Source of the DNA: Oscillospiraceae bacterium
Lineage (GTDB): Bacteria; Bacillota; Clostridia; Oscillospirales; Oscillospiraceae
Assembly (NCBI GenBank): GCA_015068245.1
Contig: SVKU01000004.1
Location: 62,001 to 126,000, forward strand
Direction of reading: 5' to 3'
Length of the DNA stretch: 64,000 nt
How positions within the stretch are numbered: the first letter of the stretch is position 1; the number at the start of each line of letters is the position of its first letter. The notes below the pieces were generated by a model that saw only the letters and a program-made list of their open reading frames with translations, had not been told where the DNA came from and did no database searches. Below, one piece after another: positions 15,520-25,506 of the stretch. The position numbers and the translations under genes were made by a program.

Positions 15520-16614
15520 ATGTCGAAAAAAGTATTATACTGTGCGTCCACGGCGGGGCATTTGGTGTCCTTCCATATACCTTATATGAAAAAACTGATT
15601 TCCGATGGCCGGACAGTCCACGGCGGCGGCAGAGGTCAGGACGAACGCCTGAGCTTCCTCCACGGCTGGCAGGAACTGCCCTTTGAAAAATCCATCACCA
15701 GCCCCGGCAACTTCCTTGTGGCTTTCCGGCTGGCGAAGATACTGAAACGGGAAAAGTATGACCTTATCCTTGTCCACACCTCTCTGGCGGCGTTTTTTGT
15801 CCGTCTGGCAGTTATGTTGGCGGGCAAAGGCAAAACAAAGGTTGTCAACACTGTCCACGGTTATTTGTTTGACGAGAACACCGGTGCTCTGAAACGCAAA
15901 TTACTGCTGACAGCGGAGAAAATCACCGCAAAATGCACCGACAGGGTCATCGTAATGAACCGACAGGACATGGAAATTGCAAAAAAATACCGCCTGTCCG
16001 GCGGAGATGTGGTTTTCATTTCCGGTATGGGCGTGGATATGACGCCGTACAGCCCTGCTTCCCCGCAGGCAAAGGTGGAAGCCAGACGGCAGCTGCAGAT
16101 ACCCGATGATGCTTTTGTCATGGTGTTTGCGGCGGAGTTTTCCGGGCGCAAAAATCAGTCTATGCTCATATCTGCCATGAAACTGCTGCCCGAAAACACT
16201 GTACTGCTGCTGCCGGGTCGTGGTGAACTGTTGGAAAGCTGCAAAACTCAGGCAGAGGATTTAGGCAACAGGGTAAGGCTGCCGGGGTTCGTAACCGATA
16301 TGAGCAAATATTACATGGCGGCGGACATTTGCGTGTCCTCCAGCCGCAGCGAGGGTCTGCCCTTTAATTTGATGGAAGCCATGGCCTGCGGACTGCCCAT
16401 TGTTGCTACCGAGGTCAAGGGGCATGAGGATCTGGTGACCGATGGTGAAAACGGATACCTGTTCCCTTACGGAGATAAGGCTGCCTTTGCGGATGCGGTT
16501 AAAAAAATAATGACCTCCGGTACGGAAGCCATGTCAAAGGCGGCAATAGACCGTGCGCAGCAGTATGCGCTGGATAAGGTACTGCCTGAAACCTATGAGA
16601 AAATGGTAATATAA
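15520..16614 (+). CDS. Glycosyltransferase family 4 (EpsD-like)
   Basis: The 364-residue GT-B fold enzyme transfers sugars from activated donors and probably acts in surface polysaccharide or glycan synthesis at the cytoplasmic membrane face. The N-terminal domain has VVNTVHGYLFDENTG (about 108-122). The C-terminal domain has the GT4 signature SSSRSEGLPFNLMEAMACGLP, whose two Glu residues form the E-x7-E donor-binding motif. GGGAGG at 15507-15512 supports the ATG at 15520. The nearest relatives I recognise are EpsD/CapM-type enzymes. It is a single gene convergent with the MATE gene, so donor and acceptor cannot be inferred. Confidence 0.85.
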   Translation: MSKKVLYCASTAGHLVSFHIPYMKKLISDGRTVHGGGRGQDERLSFLHGWQELPFEKSITSPGNFLVAFRLAKILKREKYDLILVHTSLAAFFVRLAVMLAGKGKTKVVNTVHGYLFDENTGALKRKLLLTAEKITAKCTDRVIVMNRQDMEIAKKYRLSGGDVVFISGMGVDMTPYSPASPQAKVEARRQLQIPDDAFVMVFAAEFSGRKNQSMLISAMKLLPENTVLLLPGRGELLESCKTQAEDLGNRVRLPGFVTDMSKYYMAADICVSSSRSEGLPFNLMEAMACGLPIVATEVKGHEDLVTDGENGYLFPYGDKAAFADAVKKIMTSGTEAMSKAAIDRAQQYALDKVLPETYEKMVI

Positions 16615-16616
16615 GT

Positions 16617-16668
16617 AAAGCTGTCAATTCTCCATTGTTTGAAAATGGAGAATTGACAGCTTTTTGTT
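16617..16668. terminator. Bidirectional terminator between glycosyltransferase and MATE genes
   Basis: A long near-perfect stem, with arms AGCTGTCAATTCTCCATT and AATGGAGAATTGACAGCT, a six-base loop and a TTTTT tail on the + strand. Confidence 0.9.
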
Positions 16669-18033
16669 TTATGCTTTTTCCACCAGTGAACGCTTCTTCC
16701 ATCTTCCGGAGAAGAAGTAGAACGCACAAATGGCGGCAGCGCCAAAGGGGGCAACCGCACCGCCGATAAATACGCCGGTGATGCCCATTTCCAGCACGAT
16801 GGCAAACAGGTAAGACAGACCGACTCTCAGCACAACACCGTCGAAAGCTACGCTGATAAGAGCCAGCATGGAATATCCAACGCCGTTGGCGATGGAGGTA
16901 TAGCCGTCAAGGAAGCAATGGGCAATAAAGGTGAAAGACATGATGCGGAGATACTGTATGCCGATCTCCACAACTTCCGGGTCGTTGTTGAACAGCTTGA
17001 CCAGTGGACCCGGGATAAGCTGGGTCACAAGGAAAACAATACCCTCAATGACAAGCAGCATTCCTACTGTCCAGTTTACGGTGTCCTTTGCCCGCTTGAT
17101 GTTTCCGGCACCGATGTTCTGACCAACCATGGTGGAAGCAGCAGAGGAGAAAGCGTAAACGGGAATTGTGGCGAAGCCGGAGATCTTGCCGCCGACGCCG
17201 TAAGCGGCTGCGGAAGTAACACCAAAGCTGTTGACAATGGACATAACGAACATCATGGATATCATAAGAACGCTGAACTGCAGTGCCAGAGGAATACCGA
17301 CTTTAAGTATCATTTTCAGCCGCTTGCCCACGATTTTGAAGCTGGAAAGCTTGAAATCGAAAACAAAGCCTTCCTTACGTTTCAGAAGATAAACAAGTGA
17401 GCATGCAAAGCTGACACCCTGTGACAATGCAGTTGCTGCTGCAGCACCGCCTGCACCCCAGTTAAAGGGACCTACAAAAAGAATGTCCAGAACGATGTTG
17501 GCTGCAGAAGCAATACCCACAAATATCATGGGGCGGGTAGAGTCGCCCATGCCGCGGAGTACGGCACATACGGCATTGTAGCCGAATATGAACACGGTGC
17601 CGCAGGCGCATACAATGAAATAATTCCACGTTTCGGTGTAGGCTTCTTCGGGGGTATTCATCAGGCCAAGAATGGGATGGCCAAAGAAAAAGCACACGAT
17701 CGGTATGACAACAGACATTATCAGCATGGAAGTAAACATGGTGCCGATAGTTTCTTTTTGCCCCTGCCTGTCGCCTGCGCCCTGGTACTGAGCCAGAATT
17801 ATCTGGCCGCCCATGGAAAGGCCGGTACCGATGGTGGTAAACAGACTGGTGACAGTGGAAGCGGTGGAAACACCTGCCAGACCGATACTGCCCATAAGCT
17901 GGCCGACAATGACCATGTCAACGAGGCTGTATACGCTTTGCAGCAGATTGGCTATGAGGAACGGGATAGAGAATCTGACCAGCAGCCGTGGAATGCTGCC
18001 GGTGGTCAGGTCGAGGGATGCGGATTTGTTCAT
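16669..18033 (-). CDS. MATE-family multidrug/organic-cation exporter
   Basis: The 454-residue polytopic membrane protein has about 12 predicted hydrophobic segments in the two six-helix bundles of MATE transporters, which exchange Na+ or H+ for drugs or metabolites. Family features include PFLIANLLQSVYSLVDMVIVG near the start, GTGLSMGGQIILAQYQGAG and the mirrored MVGQNIGAGNIKRA in the second half. AAAGG precedes the ATG at 18033. It is divergent from the LysR gene 154 bases away, a usual arrangement for a regulator and its target. A second MATE gene lies at 58455. Confidence 0.92.
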   Translation of the reverse strand: MNKSASLDLTTGSIPRLLVRFSIPFLIANLLQSVYSLVDMVIVGQLMGSIGLAGVSTASTVTSLFTTIGTGLSMGGQIILAQYQGAGDRQGQKETIGTMFTSMLIMSVVIPIVCFFFGHPILGLMNTPEEAYTETWNYFIVCACGTVFIFGYNAVCAVLRGMGDSTRPMIFVGIASAANIVLDILFVGPFNWGAGGAAAATALSQGVSFACSLVYLLKRKEGFVFDFKLSSFKIVGKRLKMILKVGIPLALQFSVLMISMMFVMSIVNSFGVTSAAAYGVGGKISGFATIPVYAFSSAASTMVGQNIGAGNIKRAKDTVNWTVGMLLVIEGIVFLVTQLIPGPLVKLFNNDPEVVEIGIQYLRIMSFTFIAHCFLDGYTSIANGVGYSMLALISVAFDGVVLRVGLSYLFAIVLEMGITGVFIGGAVAPFGAAAICAFYFFSGRWKKRSLVEKA

Positions 18034-18122
18034 AATGCTTGCCTTTCGATATTACGCAATCTAATTATTTTACAAAGGTGATTATAGAACAATATCCGTA
18101 AAAAAGCAACCGTTGATTTTGA

Positions 18123-18151
18123 TTGCGCCGAAACGGTGAAAGAGGTATAAT
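18123..18151 (+). promoter_or_regulatory. LysR gene promoter in the divergent intergenic region
   Basis: TTGCGC (18123-18128), a 17-base spacer and TATAAT (18146-18151), 36 bases before the start codon. Confidence 0.5.
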
Positions 18152-18187
18152 AAAATGTAATAATAAAAAGAAAGGTTCGGCTGCAAT

Positions 18188-19135
18188 ATGGAACTGTCTC
18201 CGCTGTACTATTTTAAGATAACTGCCGAAACGGGAAATGTCACCCGGGCGGCAGAAATATTGAATGTTTCTCAACCGGCACTGAGCCGTGCCATGACAAG
18301 GCTGGAATCCAGCCTTGGGGTGGCGCTGTTCATCAGGCAGAAAGGACGCATCAGCCTGTCGGAAACGGGAAAGAATTTTTATACCTTTATCGCCAAGGCA
18401 TTCGAACAGATTGAAGCAGCCGAAAACTATATTGCTCAGGAAAGGGAAGGTTCCGATTCGGTTGTTCGGATCGCAACCACGGCCTCAGAATTGCTCAGCA
18501 CCATGACTGTGGATTTTTACAGCCGGGGACCTCAGAGCGATGTTAAGATCCAGCAGCTTACATTGGCACAAAACGAGATCATTCACCGGCTTAAAGAGAA
18601 TAAGCTTGATTTCGCAATAACAACCGAAGCTGTGGACGACAGAGAACTGACCATGAGCCTGCTGCTGACAGAAGAGGTTTTTCTGGTTATAAGCCGGGAT
18701 CACCCGTTGGCGGGATATGACGGTGCAGAGGTGTCTCTCGGTGAACTCAGAAATGAACGGTTTTTGATCAACGAATCTGTGCTTTCCAGCGATGCCGTAA
18801 CGGAGTTTTGCCGCAGCGAGGGGTTTGAACCAGATATTTTTATAAGCTGCAACGAGAATGAGGTGCTGAAAGACGCCCTGCACATGAACACAGGAGTAAG
18901 CATGGCTCCTGCCAGCAAACTGGCGTTGCAGTTCGGGGAGCCGGAGGAGAAGCTGGCTGTGGTGAGGTTCCGTGGTCACCCTCTGCAAAGAAAGGTTTAT
19001 TTTATAACCCGAAAGGACAAGGTGTTCCTGTCGAATTCACGGCGCTTTGCTTCACACACAAAGGGATATTTCCGCAAACTGGGAGATATGATAAACAACT
19101 ACCCAATAGGATACTTTGAAAAAGGTATGCACTGA
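18188..19135 (+). CDS. LysR-family transcriptional regulator
   Basis: The 315-residue protein has the LysR N-terminal winged helix-turn-helix (ITAETGNVTRAAEILNVSQP and SRAMTRLESSLG, about 11-45). A periplasmic-binding-protein-like effector domain (about 88-300) follows, which in this family binds a small metabolite. It lies between a divergent MATE exporter and the downstream solute-binding lipoprotein, both of which are plausible targets. AAAGG at about 18172 supports the ATG. The effector is unknown. Confidence 0.93.
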   Translation: MELSPLYYFKITAETGNVTRAAEILNVSQPALSRAMTRLESSLGVALFIRQKGRISLSETGKNFYTFIAKAFEQIEAAENYIAQEREGSDSVVRIATTASELLSTMTVDFYSRGPQSDVKIQQLTLAQNEIIHRLKENKLDFAITTEAVDDRELTMSLLLTEEVFLVISRDHPLAGYDGAEVSLGELRNERFLINESVLSSDAVTEFCRSEGFEPDIFISCNENEVLKDALHMNTGVSMAPASKLALQFGEPEEKLAVVRFRGHPLQRKVYFITRKDKVFLSNSRRFASHTKGYFRKLGDMINNYPIGYFEKGMH

Positions 19136-19196
19136 TGTTATACCCAATAACAATTTGATATTTCATTTTTCCGTCAAAAACTGCTTTAATGAGAAG

Positions 19197-19212
19197 TGTA
19201 TATTTGTATACA
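19197..19212. promoter_or_regulatory. TGTATA-TTTG-TATACA inverted repeat before the lipoprotein gene
   Basis: A perfect six-base inverted repeat with a four-base centre, 30 bases before the start codon and just above the ribosome binding site. It may be an operator or part of a leader hairpin. Confidence 0.35.
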
Positions 19213-19241
19213 AAACAAGACACAGGGAAAGGATGAAGAAA

Positions 19242-20978
19242 ATGAAAACTAAATTGTTATGTTTGCTGCTGGCTTTTGCCATGCTGTGCATGATGCTGGC
19301 CGGCTGCGCAGGTAAGACCGAAGAACCTGCCGAAGAAGTACCTGCTGCTTCCGAAAGCGCACCTGCAGAAGAACCCGCACCGGAAGAGGCTCCTCCTGCC
19401 GAGGAAGAAGCTCCCGTGGAAGAGGCTCCCGCAGAGGAAGCTCCCGTAGAGGAAGAACCTGCTCTGGAGCAGGTGGCCTATGAGCTGCCCCTGTTTGAAG
19501 AAACTGCCACCATCAGCCTGTGGTATCCCCTGCGTCAGGACGTTGTCCAGGCTCCCGAAAAGGCTTCCGGCGGCAACAAGTTCTGGGTCGCCGTTCAGGA
19601 GCGTCTGAACATAGATGTGGAGTTTTCCGAACCCGGCCAGACCGTTGGTACAGAAAAATACAACCTGATGGTTGCTTCCGGCGATATGACCGACCTCATA
19701 ATGGAAACTCTGTGTGCCCAGTCCAACGGCAGTGCCTACACCGGCGGCTATGACCTGGCAATAGATGATAACATTTATATCGAACTTACCGATCTTGTCG
19801 AAGAAAACTGCCCCAACTACTGGTATTGGATAAACGCCAGTGAAGGCAACCGCAAGGCCGCATATACCGACAGCGGCAAGCTTGGTGCCTTCCTGAAGAT
19901 CAACGCAGAGGATATGATCCAGAACCAGGGCATAGGCATCAACGGCGATATGTTTGAGGCTACCGGCCTTGCAATGCCCGAAACTCCCTCTCAGTGGACA
20001 GAAATGTACGCTGCGCTGAAGGACCAGGGCGTAAAGTATCCCGTTGAGATCAACACGGAGCTGTCTGTTCTTGAGGGCGGCCTTGCCGGTGCTATGGGTG
20101 CATCACCTTCCGTTGCTTTCCTTATAGATGCCGCAAGCGAAGAGTTTGTGTTCGGACCCACCACCGATGAAACAAGAGCGTATATCGAACTGCTGGCAGA
20201 TTATTATGCCAAAGGTTATATCGACACCAACTTCATTTCTGCCGCTGCAGTTATGAGCAACGCCAAGTTCAATTCCGGCGAGACATTTACCTGCCGCGTT
20301 ATGCAGCAGCAGCTGGCAAGCTATGAAGCAAACTACGGCGTAAACATTATGGCAGCACCTGCCCTTCGTGCGGAAGAAGCACCGGAAACTGGTATGCAGC
20401 TTATCGGCCAGGCAGAAATGGCTCTGGTGGGCAATGCAGGTGTGGCTGTTACCACCTGCTGCGAAGATCTGGATACTGCGCTGCTGTTTATGGACTGGTT
20501 CTATTCCAGAGACGGTGCCATTCTGTCCAACTGGGGCATTGAAGGAATCACCTTTGAATTTGTCGACGGTGAACCGCTGATCAACGATTTCTATCAGGAA
20601 CGTACCGACGGCGTATTCAACCGCGGCATCTACACCGCTTCCGGTGACTTCGGCCTTGTATATCCCAACTGCTCCATCACCAAGGCCGGTGAGGTCGAAC
20701 AGGCTGCCATGAACGGATGGACAACCAAGGATTGGGACGGCTACAAATATTTCAGCCTGCCTGCAGTTTCCCTTACCAGCCAGGAGAGCGAGGGCATTTC
20801 CAACGCATGGGCCGACATCGAAACCGTAGTTGACAGCACCTTCCTCAGCTGGGTCGTTGGCGACAGCGAATTGACCGACGACAGCTGGAACGAACTGATT
20901 GCCACTGTCGAAAGCCTCGGTCTTGCCGATTGCCAGGCAGCATACGAAGCAGCTTATCAGAGATATCTTGAAAAGTAA
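19242..20978 (+). CDS. Extracellular solute-binding lipoprotein (family 1 type), no permease nearby
   Basis: The 578-residue lipoprotein has the lipobox LAGC with acylated Cys22, then a Pro/Glu/Ala-rich linker (about 25-80). A two-lobed solute-binding domain like the LplA/YtcQ sugar-binding proteins follows: [11 protein letters not shown] opens the domain, with [14 protein letters not shown] and [18 protein letters not shown] further on. These usually feed ABC permeases, but none is encoded in the window. The ATG at 19242 lies nine bases after GGGAAAGG. A small GGP-tract protein follows at 29 bases and is probably co-transcribed. The ligand is unknown; the surrounding flavoenzymes make a non-sugar ligand possible. 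Confidence 0.85.
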   Translation: MKTKLLCLLLAFAMLCMMLAGCAGKTEEPAEEVPAASESAPAEEPAPEEAPPAEEEAPVEEAPAEEAPVEEEPALEQVAYELPLFEETATISLWYPLRQDVVQAPEKASGGNKFWVAVQERLNIDVEFSEPGQTVGTEKYNLMVASGDMTDLIMETLCAQSNGSAYTGGYDLAIDDNIYIELTDLVEENCPNYWYWINASEGNRKAAYTDSGKLGAFLKINAEDMIQNQGIGINGDMFEATGLAMPETPSQWTEMYAALKDQGVKYPVEINTELSVLEGGLAGAMGASPSVAFLIDAASEEFVFGPTTDETRAYIELLADYYAKGYIDTNFISAAAVMSNAKFNSGETFTCRVMQQQLASYEANYGVNIMAAPALRAEEAPETGMQLIGQAEMALVGNAGVAVTTCCEDLDTALLFMDWFYSRDGAILSNWGIEGITFEFVDGEPLINDFYQERTDGVFNRGIYTASGDFGLVYPNCSITKAGEVEQAAMNGWTTKDWDGYKYFSLPAVSLTSQESEGISNAWADIETVVDSTFLSWVVGDSELTDDSWNELIATVESLGLADCQAAYEAAYQRYLEK

Positions 20979-21007
20979 TTGAAAATAAAATAAAAGGAGA
21001 AACCAAA

Positions 21008-21433
21008 ATGGATAATATGAAAATGCCTCCCATGGGAATGCCTGAAGGCGGTCCCGGCGGTCCTGGCGGTCCCGGCGGACCGGGCGGCCCCGGTGGTCCC
21101 GGTGGTCCCGGACCCGGCAAAGGTCCCATGATCCGCCTTGCAGCGGAGTACACTCTCGATTTTCTGGCTCCCTCCGGAGTTCCTCAGAAGTACCTGCACA
21201 TAAACCTTGAAGCCATGACTGCCATACTCGATACCGAGCACGGCACTCAGGATTGCCGGAACTTCAAATATGAAGACGGCGCCATCAGCTTCAACGCCAT
21301 GCTTGGCTCCAACGGCGACGAACTTTTCAAAGTTGTTGCAAAGCTCTACGGCGGCGGCGTAATGCTGGGCGAAGCCTTTATCGACGAACCGGATATGCCC
21401 AAGAGTCCTGTTGTGTTAAAGGAAGTTGAATAA
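21008..21433 (+). CDS. Small unknown protein with an N-terminal Gly-Gly-Pro repeat tract
   Basis: I do not recognise the family. The 141-residue protein begins with a Met-rich stretch, then about nine GGP triplets (roughly residues 14-40). A compact C-terminal region of about 100 residues follows, with alternating strand-like segments. It has no signal peptide, so although it follows a lipoprotein gene it is predicted to be cytoplasmic. AAAGGAG precedes the ATG. The tract is of the same kind as in five other proteins of the window, which is the best clue that it belongs with the flavoenzyme set. A strong terminator ends the unit. Confidence 0.75.
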   Translation: MDNMKMPPMGMPEGGPGGPGGPGGPGGPGGPGGPGPGKGPMIRLAAEYTLDFLAPSGVPQKYLHINLEAMTAILDTEHGTQDCRNFKYEDGAISFNAMLGSNGDELFKVVAKLYGGGVMLGEAFIDEPDMPKSPVVLKEVE

Positions 21434-21435
21434 GT

Positions 21436-21472
21436 AAAAAGAGGGAAGTGCAAAGCACTTCCCTCTTTTTAG
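21436..21472 (+). terminator. Rho-independent terminator
   Basis: A perfect 16-bp stem (21436-21451 with 21455-21470, loop AAA), A-rich on the left and T-rich on the right. Confidence 0.9.
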
Positions 21473-21580
21473 GGTTTAGGATATAGGATTTAGGGATTAG
21501 GGACTGTTAGTACTAGCCGATAGGCTTTTAATGTGCTATAATCATATCCCCGGCCGCTGAATCCTAAATCCCAGACCCTA
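21471..21580. repeat. TTAGGG-like arrays in inverted arrangement
   Basis: AGGGTTTAGG and GGATTTAGGGATTAGGG (21471-21506) face AATCCTAAATCCCAGACCC (21560-21578) across a 50-base spacer. It is one of three places where such arrays form an inverted pair. Confidence 0.6.
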
Positions 21581-21687
21581 ACTTGTTTAAAATTATTTAA
21601 TTCCTCGTCATAAATTATACATATTTTTTGCTTAATATCTGAATCATAAAAGATGACCCCAAAAACTAACTTCGGGAGGGTGTTATT

Positions 21688-23181
21688 ATGTTTGAAAACA
21701 ACACCAATAACAACAACGAACTGGAACCCCAGGTAGAAAACAATATGCAGGAAACTGTTCGTGAGCCTGAGCAGGAACAGCCCGTTTGCGAAGTTCCTCA
21801 GCCGACCGAACAGGCTGCTCAAGAGCAGCATTACCCAACATATGAGCAAATCGTTTCCGAACCCGATGCTCCAAAAAAGAAAAACCGTACCGGGCTTAAA
21901 ATAGCTGCCGTAGCAGTTGTGTGCGCATTGGCAGGATCCATCGGCGGCGGTGCATTGGTTGGCAAGATAGTCACCGATAAATACACCGGCGGCGAAGAAC
22001 AGACATATCCCGAGGAAGTGGTCATGGCAGAAGGCTCCCTTGTGGAGAACGCTCCCATAGCCATCACCACCAACGACAGCGGCGCAACAATGAGCCCCGC
22101 AGATATTTATGAGCAGTATTCCAATGCAGTGGTAGGTATCAACTGTTCCACTGCCACCAACGTTTTCGGTCAGGTTTCAACCACAGCTTCCAGCGGTTCC
22201 GGATTCATCATCACTCCGGACGGATATGTGGTCACCAACTGCCACGTTATCGAAGGCGCCAGCATTATCAACGTCCTTATGAAAGATGAAACCACCTATC
22301 CCGCCGAAGTGGTGGGCTATGACGAAGACAATGACGTTGCCCTGCTGAAAATTGAGGCAGCTTCTCTTCCCACTGTTGCTGTTGGCAACTCCGATGCTCT
22401 TAAGGTCGGCGAGCAGGTTGTAGCCATAGGCAACCCCCTGGGCGAGCTTACCCATACCCTTACCGTAGGTTATGTCAGTTCCCTCGACCGTGAGATCAAC
22501 ACCGACGGCAACCCCATCAACATGCTCCAGACCGATGCTGCCATTAACTCCGGCAACTCCGGCGGCCCCCTGTTCGACAGCAACGGCAACGTAATCGGCA
22601 TCACCACCGCAAAATACGCATCAGGCACCGTTGAGGGCCTTGGCTTTGCCGTACCCATCAACGACGCTATGGAGATCGTCTATTCGATCCAGCAGTACGG
22701 CTATGTTAAGGGTAAACCCAGCTTCGGTATCGAGATCGGCACGCTGAACCTGAGCTACGCATCCTATTACGGCATGCCCGTAGGCTGCGTGGTAAACAGA
22801 GTCAACCCCGATTCCTGCGCCGAAAAGGCAGGTATGCTGGCAGGCGATATCATCACAAAGATCGGCGATGTAGACGTCAAGTCCGTTACCGAGCTTTCTG
22901 CAGAGATGAAAAACTACAAGGCCGGAGAGACTGTGGAAGTAACCGTCTATCGTCAGACTGATTATGTGACACTGACCGTGACCCTTGATGAAAAGCTTCC
23001 CGACTATATGATGGAAGACGAAGAACCAGCCCAGCAGGAGCAGCAGCAGAGCCAGCCCCAGCAGGGTCAGCAGGGAAGCGGCCAATACGGCTACTTCAAT
23101 CCGTTCTCATTCTTCTTTGGAAACAGCGCATACAGTGGAAGCAGATCCTCCGAAAGATCCTCCGGCGGCACCGCAGCATAA
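21688..23181 (+). CDS. HtrA/DegP-type serine protease with PDZ domain
   Basis: A membrane-anchored surface quality-control protease of 497 residues. An acidic cytoplasmic N-tail (1 to about 65) is followed by a transmembrane segment (about 70-92). The trypsin-like domain has the catalytic triad His186 (TNCHV), Asp216 (DNDVALL) and Ser291 (GNSGGP). A PDZ domain (about 335-430) starts near GMPVGCVV and includes DIITKIGDVDVKS. The Gln/Ser-rich tail is disordered. GGGAGGG precedes the ATG. It is flanked by terminators, so it is probably a single-gene unit of the HtrA/HtrB kind. Confidence 0.94.
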   Translation: MFENNTNNNNELEPQVENNMQETVREPEQEQPVCEVPQPTEQAAQEQHYPTYEQIVSEPDAPKKKNRTGLKIAAVAVVCALAGSIGGGALVGKIVTDKYTGGEEQTYPEEVVMAEGSLVENAPIAITTNDSGATMSPADIYEQYSNAVVGINCSTATNVFGQVSTTASSGSGFIITPDGYVVTNCHVIEGASIINVLMKDETTYPAEVVGYDEDNDVALLKIEAASLPTVAVGNSDALKVGEQVVAIGNPLGELTHTLTVGYVSSLDREINTDGNPINMLQTDAAINSGNSGGPLFDSNGNVIGITTAKYASGTVEGLGFAVPINDAMEIVYSIQQYGYVKGKPSFGIEIGTLNLSYASYYGMPVGCVVNRVNPDSCAEKAGMLAGDIITKIGDVDVKSVTELSAEMKNYKAGETVEVTVYRQTDYVTLTVTLDEKLPDYMMEDEEPAQQEQQQSQPQQGQQGSGQYGYFNPFSFFFGNSAYSGSRSSERSSGGTAA

Positions 23182-23185
23182 GTAA

Positions 23186-23230
23186 TGCAAAAAGAGGTAC
23201 AGTTTTTGACGACTGTGCCTCTTTTTTGCA
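23186..23230 (+). terminator. Rho-independent terminator of the htrA-like gene
   Basis: AAAAAGAGGTACAGT pairs with ACTGTGCCTCTTTTTT (one G-T pair), followed by T residues. Confidence 0.9.
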
Positions 23231-23299
23231 TTACAGTGCTCTTTTAATTTTCCTGTCTCTTTGATATAATAATAAAAAACTGCAACAGAGGAAATAACA

Positions 23300-24592
23300 A
23301 TGCCCGACTTTATTTCATTGTATAATCAGAAAAAACGCACTGCTGCCCGGTGCCTTGATCTTATCCGCTCCGATGATGTGGTGGTGGCCATGCCGGACAA
23401 CCATGAGCCGGAAGATATCATCAGGGAAATGCATACCATTGCCCCACGGGTGAAGAATGTTATGCTTATAAAGGGTGCCAATAATATGTACCGCTGCATC
23501 GTCGATGAGGGTATGGACGGTCACATCAACAGCGCAGGCTATTATTTCGGCGCTGCCCACCGTCAGGGAAACCTTTACGGAAACAGCAGCTACATTCCCA
23601 CAGATATCCCCGATTTTGAGCCTTTTTACAATGCTGTTTCACCATGTACCGTGTTCATCGCTTCCGTTTCTCCCATGGACGAAAACGGCAACTTCTGTGC
23701 CGGCCTTTGCCTCCAGTGGGGTCACGAGTTTATCAAAAGCGCAAGGGATATTATTCTGGAGGTCAACCCCAACCTTAAACCCATGAAAGACGGTATCTTT
23801 ATCAACATCAACGATGTTACCGCTCTTTACGAAACCACCCACGGCCTGTGGGATCTGCCAACCATAAACTCAACGCCGGAAGAGCAGAAAGTTGCCGAAA
23901 ACTGCCGTGAACTTATGCGTGACGGCGACTGTATCCAGCTGGGTATAGGCGGCTTGCCCAATGCTATTGCCAAGACCATGTATGACCTTAAAGATCTTGG
24001 CCTGCATACCGAGATGGTGACGGCTACCATGGGTGAGATGATACGCCTTGGAGTTATTACCGGTGAGCGCAAGAACTTCCATAAGGGCGAGCATATCGGC
24101 TGCTTCGCCGGAGGCGATCTGGCTCTTTACGAAACAATTTTCACAAACCCCAAATGCCGTATGCTGCCGGGCACATGGGTAGTTGATCCTGTTACCATCA
24201 TGCAGAACGACAACATGGTGTCCATCAATACTGCCATTGAAATGGACCTGACCGGTCAGATATGCTCCGAAAGCGTTGGCGCCCGTCAGGTGTCCGGTTC
24301 CGGCGGCGCTTTCGACTTTGCCTACGGCGCACTGCATTCCAAAGGCGGACGGGGAATTTACGCCTTTACCAGCACCTCCAAGAAAGGCTATTCCAAGATA
24401 AACTGCCTGCTCAAAGAGGGCGCGCAGGTCACCATACCCCGCAACTATGCTGACTATATCGTCACAGAATACGGCATCGCACCCCTGAGAGGACGCACTG
24501 TCCGACAGAGAGCATTGAACCTTATAGCCATTGCTCACCCCGATCACCGGGCAGAGCTGAGAAAACAGGCGGAGAAATACTTCATTATATAA
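23300..24592 (+). CDS. Acetyl-CoA hydrolase/transferase family CoA-transferase
   Basis: The 430-residue cytoplasmic enzyme belongs to the Cat1/AbfT family, which moves CoA between carboxylic acids via a glutamyl-CoA intermediate. Family marks are the CoA-loop GIGGLPNAIA (about 214-223), a Glu-containing HTEMVTATMGEM segment, and VSGSGGAFDFAYGALHSKGG (about 334-353). Members include 4-hydroxybutyrate, butyryl-CoA:acetate and propionate CoA-transferases, and sequence by eye does not choose among them. AGAGG lies upstream of the ATG. Its position near the phosphorylase and SnoaL-type genes suggests it may activate or release an organic acid handled by that set. Confidence 0.88.
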   Translation: MPDFISLYNQKKRTAARCLDLIRSDDVVVAMPDNHEPEDIIREMHTIAPRVKNVMLIKGANNMYRCIVDEGMDGHINSAGYYFGAAHRQGNLYGNSSYIPTDIPDFEPFYNAVSPCTVFIASVSPMDENGNFCAGLCLQWGHEFIKSARDIILEVNPNLKPMKDGIFININDVTALYETTHGLWDLPTINSTPEEQKVAENCRELMRDGDCIQLGIGGLPNAIAKTMYDLKDLGLHTEMVTATMGEMIRLGVITGERKNFHKGEHIGCFAGGDLALYETIFTNPKCRMLPGTWVVDPVTIMQNDNMVSINTAIEMDLTGQICSESVGARQVSGSGGAFDFAYGALHSKGGRGIYAFTSTSKKGYSKINCLLKEGAQVTIPRNYADYIVTEYGIAPLRGRTVRQRALNLIAIAHPDHRAELRKQAEKYFII

Positions 24593-24690
24593 TTAATAAT
24601 TTATAATTAATAATTAATATTGCAAGTTTGCTTATATATTTTTTGATGTGCAATAATTATTACTTATTAATTATTAATTGTTAATTCGGC
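24593..24690. repeat. AT-rich TTAATTATTAATT arrays in inverted arrangement
   Basis: AATTAATAATTTATAATTAA (24592-24618) faces TTATTAATTATTAATTGTTA (24664-24683). The same arrays recur at 10457, 26262, 43352, 43661, 51503, 54060, 54189 and, in a CAGTTAACAATTAAC form, at 59857. Confidence 0.7.
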
Positions 24691-24756
24691 ACAGGAATGA
24701 TATTGGTTGAGAAGTAATCAGTATCGAAAAGCACAGCCTGATAAAGGAGCAACACT

Positions 24757-25503
24757 ATGGAACAGTACCACATCAAAGCAAAGCCCGAAGATATCGGCGG
24801 TTACTGCCTGCTGCCCGGCGACCCCGACCGCTGCGACATCATCGCTCAGTATTTTGACGAACCCAGATTTGTGATCCAGAACAGGGAATACCGCATCTTT
24901 ACAGGCAGGCTGAACGGTCAGGACGTGTCTGTTTGCTCCACCGGTATCGGAGGCCCCTCTGCTGCCATAGCTATGACAGAGCTGGCTGCGCTGGGTGCCC
25001 ATACCTTTATCCGTGTTGGTACCTGCGGCGGCATTTCTACCGATGTTCTGACCAACGATACCGTTATCGCCACGGGAGCCATACGGTTTGACGGAACTTC
25101 ACGGGAGTATGCACCCATTGAGTATCCCGCTGTCACCAGCTTTGACGTAACAACGGCCATCTGCGCAGCAGCAAAGGAAATGGGGTTACCTTACCATACC
25201 GGCATCGTCCAGTGCAAAGACTCTTTTTACGGCCAGCACCGCCCGGAAGAAATGCCTGTGGCCGGTGAGCTTCTGGCAAAGTGGGAAGCGTGGAAACGCC
25301 TTGGTGTTCTTGCAAGCGAAATGGAAACAGCCACACTTTGCGTGGTGGCAGACACGCTGAAAGTGCGTTTCGGCTCCCTGTGCCACGTTGTGTGGAATCA
25401 GGAGCGCAAGCTTCTGGGGCTTCCCAACGACGAAAGCCACGACACGGAGCGGGCTATCCGCATAGCCTGCCGTGCTGTTGAAATATTGATGGAAGGAAAA
25501 TAG
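24757..25503 (+). CDS. Nucleoside phosphorylase, uridine phosphorylase-like
   Basis: These enzymes split nucleosides with phosphate into base and ribose 1-phosphate. The 248-residue protein has the PNP/UDP family marks LLPGDPDR (phosphate loop, about 18-25), [13 protein letters not shown] (about 61-73), RVGTCGG (about 86-92) and EMETATL (about 190-196). The overall pattern fits uridine phosphorylase (Udp) better than purine enzymes, but specificity is inferred. AAAGGAG precedes the ATG. The next gene starts three bases after the stop, so the two are one operon. That link to an NTF2-fold protein is unusual for nucleoside salvage. Confidence 0.88.
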   Translation: MEQYHIKAKPEDIGGYCLLPGDPDRCDIIAQYFDEPRFVIQNREYRIFTGRLNGQDVSVCSTGIGGPSAAIAMTELAALGAHTFIRVGTCGGISTDVLTNDTVIATGAIRFDGTSREYAPIEYPAVTSFDVTTAICAAAKEMGLPYHTGIVQCKDSFYGQHRPEEMPVAGELLAKWEAWKRLGVLASEMETATLCVVADTLKVRFGSLCHVVWNQERKLLGLPNDESHDTERAIRIACRAVEILMEGK

Positions 25504-25506
25504 AAA

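Noticed and set aside
21008..21130. GGP repeats as true collagen-like surface filaments
   Set aside because: None of the six proteins with the tract has a signal peptide, and the repeats are GGP-rich rather than regular G-x-y over long stretches.
24593..24690. AT-rich TTAATTATTAATT arrays as a replication origin or CRISPR-like array
   Set aside because: The arrays are short, occur at many intergenic sites, and show no regular spacers, no cas genes and no DnaA-box cluster.
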